Assembly: GCA_963855995.1 (NCBI GenBank)
Contig: OY979717.1
Span: forward strand, 70,168,354-70,232,353
Source: Muricea muricata
Lineage: Eukaryota > Cnidaria > Anthozoa > Malacalcyonacea > Plexauridae
Length of the DNA: 64,000 nt
Direction of reading: 5' to 3'
The position numbers and the translations under genes were made by a program. Shown here piece by piece: positions 60,396-64,000 of the stretch. Below the pieces are notes generated by a model that had not been told where the DNA came from, made no database searches, and saw nothing but the letters and a program-made list of their open reading frames with translations. How positions within the stretch are numbered: position 1 is the stretch's first letter; every line of letters starts with the position of its first letter.

Positions 60396-61373
60396 TTTGC
60401 TCAACGTCGTCTAACAATTGATGATTGTTTAGATTCATTGCACCATATAAAATCAGCGCGTGCAGGCGAGTATGCCGTTCAAATCAACTGCAGGTTTTCA
60501 ACTGAAAAACTGTCAGAAAAGCAAGGAAGTAGGTTTTTAAAGTAGGTATTTCGTCTTGAAAACACATCTAAAAAGCAAGTCTTTACTCTTGGAAAGCTTT
60601 TTTAAACAATATTTAACAAGCATGCAAAATTGCTCCATGAAACGAAAAAAATACAATTACCATGATCAGTACAGCAAACTATAACACGCCGTCCTATTGG
60701 CTACTGGTAAAAAACCCAAAACGCTCACCAGTAGGAGCGTGTGTTGCATTGTTGCACTGAAGACAACTGCATAGTATCTCCCGTCTGGAAACGCGATATT
60801 TCGTAAATCGTATCGTTTGTTTTTCGTTTCATAAACTTGTCTTCTTTCAAAAATGTTGTAGAAATTGAAGAAAACTAAGTGGGTTAGTGATATGGTCGGT
60901 ATTTAATTGAAACACAGGTTGGCGAAAACTGAAAAATAGTAACCAGTCACCAAACATATTACGTAATACTACCATGCGACCTTGGGCTACCTCATGTACA
61001 AACTACAACACCAGGCTGAGTAGCAGGGGAAGATCCAGACAGATGCGAATGCATCGGTCAGAATTTCACGTTAATTTAATACCTCCAAGGCAAGTTTGAA
61101 TAAAAACTCCAAAAAATAACAATATACACATTTTAATCTGAAAACGCGTGCGCGTAGGACCTATTGTGGTATTATCAATCAATAATTTTATCGATAAAAA
61201 CAATGATTTCAAATGAGGAGAATTTTGATAGCCATCTTGCGTGTTTTTTATTTGTCGTCTTTTTATCGATATATATAGCGAATATTGTAGCGTCAGGTTA
61301 TCGTCAAAAATGTCTGGACATCATTGTGCTTACGTTGCATTTTTGAGTAAACACATGGCTAGGGTAGATTGCA

Positions 61374-61615
61374 GAGGGTAGATTACTTCGCACCGATGCA
61401 TGCATCGGTCATACGAGAGTACGAGACAGTACCGCGCGATTCTATTGTTTGAAGGGTAGATTATCTCGACTGACCGATGCATCGAGACAGTACCGCGCGA
61501 TGCTTATTGTTTGAGGGTAGATTGTCTCGACTGACCGATGCATTGAGACAGTACCGCGCGATTCTTATTCTTTGAAGGGTAGATTGTCTCGACTGACCGA
61601 TGCAACGGGCATCGG
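61374..61615. repeat. Four tandem 67-bp units, GACTGACCGATGC
   Basis: Each unit has GGGTAGATT, (T/A)CTCGACTGACCGATGCAT, GAGACAGTACCGCGCGAT and a CTTATTGTTTGA spacer. Internal to the hAT element 61024-62543. The GCATCGGTCAG core also occurs in its terminal regions. Confidence 0.85.
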
Positions 61616-61909
61616 TGACCGATGCAAATTACTAGTTATTATTTCGATTTACCGTGGAAATCATTCAAGCATTTCCCGCTAGTACACGAAGGTTTTCTCC
61701 AAGGTATGGCGTTTGACGCGAATATGCAAATGTCGTGATCTCTCGACCTTACTACGAGAAGGAAAGCAAAACCTTGGAATCCGTTCGCAAATGGCAGGAA
61801 AGGGAGAGATCTTGCTTTGAACAACACAAGCTTTAGTTTATTACACTTGAGTGCGTTCGTGATCAATAATTGATTGCGAATTAAACTTACATACACACTA
61901 AATTTCTTT

Positions 61910-62460
61910 TTTTGTTTGTTTATTCTTTAGCCTTCTGATCTCATACACTTACTGTAAGTCACTCATATTCTATATTGACTGCCTCATTAGAAACAAAGGG
62001 ACTGCTGTTACTAAATATTTTTTGTTTGCATGACAACATAGTCCCTACTACGTATTTGAATATTTCCATTACTAAATAATGTTTTTTTACCTTCCCTATC
62101 TCATACATTTACAACAAGTCATTCAGACTCAGCTTTCATGCTATACCATACTTCATATTGCAGTTACTGCCTCATTAGAAATGTAAGGACTGTTGTTTCA
62201 AACTATTGTCTATTCTACATGATACCAATATGCTTCCTATTACCTATTTGAGTATTTCATTACTAGATATTGTTTTTTACCTTCCCTATCTCATAGGTTT
62301 ACATTTAGTCAGTCAGGCCTGACCCGCATTCTATATCATATTTCATATTACATGGAGGCTGCCCCATTATGAACAAAGGGGCTGTTGTTACAAAATATTG
62401 TTTTATTTTGCTAGACACCAATATGATTCCTATTACCTATTACTAAATACTAAATATTCA
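61910..62460. repeat. Three tandem units of about 180 bp
   Basis: Units begin TTTTTTACCTTCCCTATCTC (or a variant), contain CTGCCTCATTAGAAA and GGGACTGCTGTTAC, and end CCTATTACCTATTTGAGTATT. The first unit is the most diverged. Internal to the hAT element 61024-62543. Confidence 0.8.
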
Positions 62461-62551
62461 CGCTCGGCAACGCCTTCAGCGCCAATTGTTAATTGAATTT
62501 CCGGTTGACGCATCGGTCAGAAATTTGCCCAGATCCGCCCCTGCTGATTAG

Positions 62552-63400
62552 AAACACAAACAAAAGACAGCGGAAGAATACACTTTAGGCCACTCCATGG
62601 CAATATAAAATTATTAACCACCTACGCGCTAGGGTAATAATTTCAATACTATAAAAAGAAATGAACTAGTTCCTGGCTCACAAGAAATGAACATATTCTT
62701 GGTTGATTTTTATGCATGCATTCTGAATTCGTTTTTTGGTGTGTTGAAACATTCAAATTCGAACGCTCATCACTAGCATTTGACTTCAAAGGATTGGGGA
62801 CACAAAGTATAGATTATACCCGTTTGAAAGGACACTTTACTTTGCGGAATATGCCAAGAATATGCGGAACTCTCTATATCAATGCAATTATGGATTTAAT
62901 ATAAATAGGTCACTGCCAGATATGAGCTGATGTTTTTTTCTAGCTACTGGAACACATTAAGCAAAGGTCTGAGCAAGGTTTGAAAGAGGCAACAGACAAC
63001 CACAAGACCACACAATTTGCAGGTAATCATCAGTATGTTTAGTATAGTCAGCAGGGTTATAGAATAGTGAACAGGATATCAACACCCACGCTGCTCGCAA
63101 CCCAGGCAATAAGTGGTTTCTAAAGTTATTGGAAAAAAATTATTTGCAATTAAATTACTAAGTATGGGTTGTATAACGGTCAATAATGTGACATGGATTC
63201 AACATCGCAAGTGCTGCTTAACAGTCAAGAGAGCACAAGTGGTTCTTACGCAGCACGAGAGATGTTAAACTCACTCTTGGCCATTATATAACCACTTTAT
63301 CGCATGACAGATTCCAGATATCTACAATAAAATAACTGACTAAAGTTTAATGACCATAATGATCATGTAATGTTTTAAGTAATCACATAAATATAGAATA
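62552..63400. other. No supported gene
   Basis: A 62-codon plus-strand frame at 62716-62904 and a possible exon-like stretch at 62942-63022 (TTTTTTCTAG before it, GTAATC after it; reads LLEHIKQRSEQGLKEATDN) are the only coding hints. I could not connect them to any gene. Confidence 0.3.
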
Positions 63401-63800
63401 CACTTAATCTTCGAAATAGCGAAACAGATTTAATGCTAGCAAAACCTAAAACTGAATTTCTAAAGAGAACTTTCGGGTACAGTGGTGCTACTTTGTGGCA
63501 TAATCTTCCACAAGAGCTTAAACTAGCTGAATCCGTTAGCTCATTTAAAAGGCAAATACAGCAAATATGATTCATGTTCTGTCGCTGGATTTAGATCTCA
63601 GTTTTTAATGCTTTCCTTTCTCTTGTGTCTTTTTGCATATTATTCATTCTCTGTATATATCTTGGTTTATTTCTGTAAATAGTATCATCATTTGTAAATA
63701 GTATTAGGCTTATTTTATATAACATTTTGTATTAGTGTGACGCCCCTCGTGGAAACCAGCTATATAGTTGACCAGCTAGCGTGGTTAAATAAAGTTTTAC
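63400..63800 (+). mobile_element. LINE 3' end, third copy of the family
   Basis: The plus strand reads ETDLMLAKPKTEFLKRTFG and YSGATLWHNLPQELKLAESV, then KRQIQQI and a stop near 63570. The 3' region has CCTCGTGGAAACCAGC, AGTTGA, GCTAGCGTGGTTAAATAAAG and ends TTTTACATACATGCATACA. This matches the layout of the tails at 28959-33296 and 54830-55197. Heavily 5'-truncated. Confidence 0.8.
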
Positions 63801-63819
63801 ATACATGCATACAATCCAC

Positions 63820-63925
63820 CAGTTATCACACTAGTTATCACACTATAGTTATCACACTAGTATCGCACTAGTTATCACACTATAGTTATCACACTAGTAT
63901 CGCATAGTTATCACACTATAACATA
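63820..63925. repeat. Minisatellite, AGTTATCACACTAT
   Basis: AGTTATCACACTA and AGTATCGCACT alternate about eight times directly after the LINE tail at 63400-63800. It may have grown from the tail or be an older target sequence. Confidence 0.8.
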
Positions 63926-64000
63926 AAAACAGTTGGATATGAGACTTAATACCTTATTTGGAACAATGAAAGCTGGATGTATCGTGCGATAATTGTTTCA

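Larger units (their letters stand above)
61024..62543. mobile_element. Non-autonomous hAT element with tandem repeats
   Basis: The ends CAGGGGAAGATCCAGAC and (complement) CAGGGGCGGATCTGGG are flanked by an 8-bp duplication with one mismatch, CTGAGTAG (61016-61023) and CTGATTAG (62544-62551). The interior has GCATCGGTCAG near both ends, four tandem units of about 67 bp at 61374-61610, and three of about 180 bp at 61910-62460. A minus-strand open frame at 61639-61896 has no motif. No transposase, so it would depend on another hAT source. Confidence 0.9.

Noticed and set aside
60222..60545. 107-codon plus-strand frame
   Set aside because: It starts within one arm of a palindromic repeat and has no recognisable domain or splice signals.
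62942..63022. Plus-strand exon-like stretch with acceptor and donor
   Set aside because: LLEHIKQRSEQGLKEATDN is bordered by CTAG and GTAATC, but no neighbouring exon or family could be identified and it lies opposite to SCAP. Mentioned only as a hint.
58876..64000. Missing N-terminal SCAP exons
   Set aside because: I searched the minus strand for the conserved lumenal loop and first-helix motifs and found none with a phase-0 donor. Not called.

Overview
The window is eukaryotic: AT-rich, intron-bearing and packed with repeats. Spliced exons carry GT-AG signals, and the transposon mix (Tc1/mariner, hAT, TTAA-target elements, LINEs, a Gypsy retroelement, a Penelope-type GIY-YIG fragment) together with a metazoan SCAP gene and an actin pseudogene points to an invertebrate animal. 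I favour a cnidarian because several of the repeat-encoded proteins look like families I remember from coral, anemone and Hydra genomes. That placement is inference. || Layout. 1-600 holds the first coding exon of a minus-strand gene that leaves the left edge. 1140-10216 is a repeat field: two copies of one long-TIR element (1140-5773, heavily invaded; 8950-10216, compact) flank a broken minus-strand actin gene (6784-8905). 10220-16860 is a transposon cluster. Its highlight is an undamaged 458-codon Rep-type gene (HUH endonuclease plus SF3 helicase, 11720-13096) followed at once by twelve copies of a 10-bp motif arranged as six against six in mirror-symmetric spacing (13164-13421), which looks like a replication origin or Rep-binding site. 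Around it lie three decayed Tc1-type transposases and a Penelope GIY-YIG fragment. 16870-27500 has no recognised gene: tandem repeats, a 145-bp MITE, two arrays of the palindrome CACATGTG and a 2.3-kb inverted repeat. || 27525-58875 (minus strand) is the 3' two-thirds of SCAP, the sterol-sensing escort of SREBP. I mapped twenty exons whose splice phases agree throughout (941 codons including stop). They cover the end of the first lumenal loop, the sterol-sensing membrane domain, the second large lumenal loop, the last membrane helix and the WD40 propeller. The exons for the amino terminus were not found and probably lie beyond the right edge. The SCAP introns are full of mobile DNA. The last intron holds a 7.3-kb inverted repeat carrying a broken gene with a cysteine-rich tail; a LINE is inserted in that gene, and a 2.5-kb TTAA-flanked foldback element is inserted in the LINE. 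Other introns hold a nearly intact five-exon hAT transposon (46178-49862), a Tol2-like MITE, several foldback MITEs and a Gypsy fragment interrupted by a LINE tail. || 58876-64000 contains palindromic repeats, a non-autonomous hAT element with internal tandem repeats (61024-62543) and a third LINE tail of the same type. || Working together: only SCAP, the partial left-edge gene and possibly the Rep gene look like functional coding units. The rest is mobile DNA at different stages of decay, and several insertions can be dated relative to one another by nesting.
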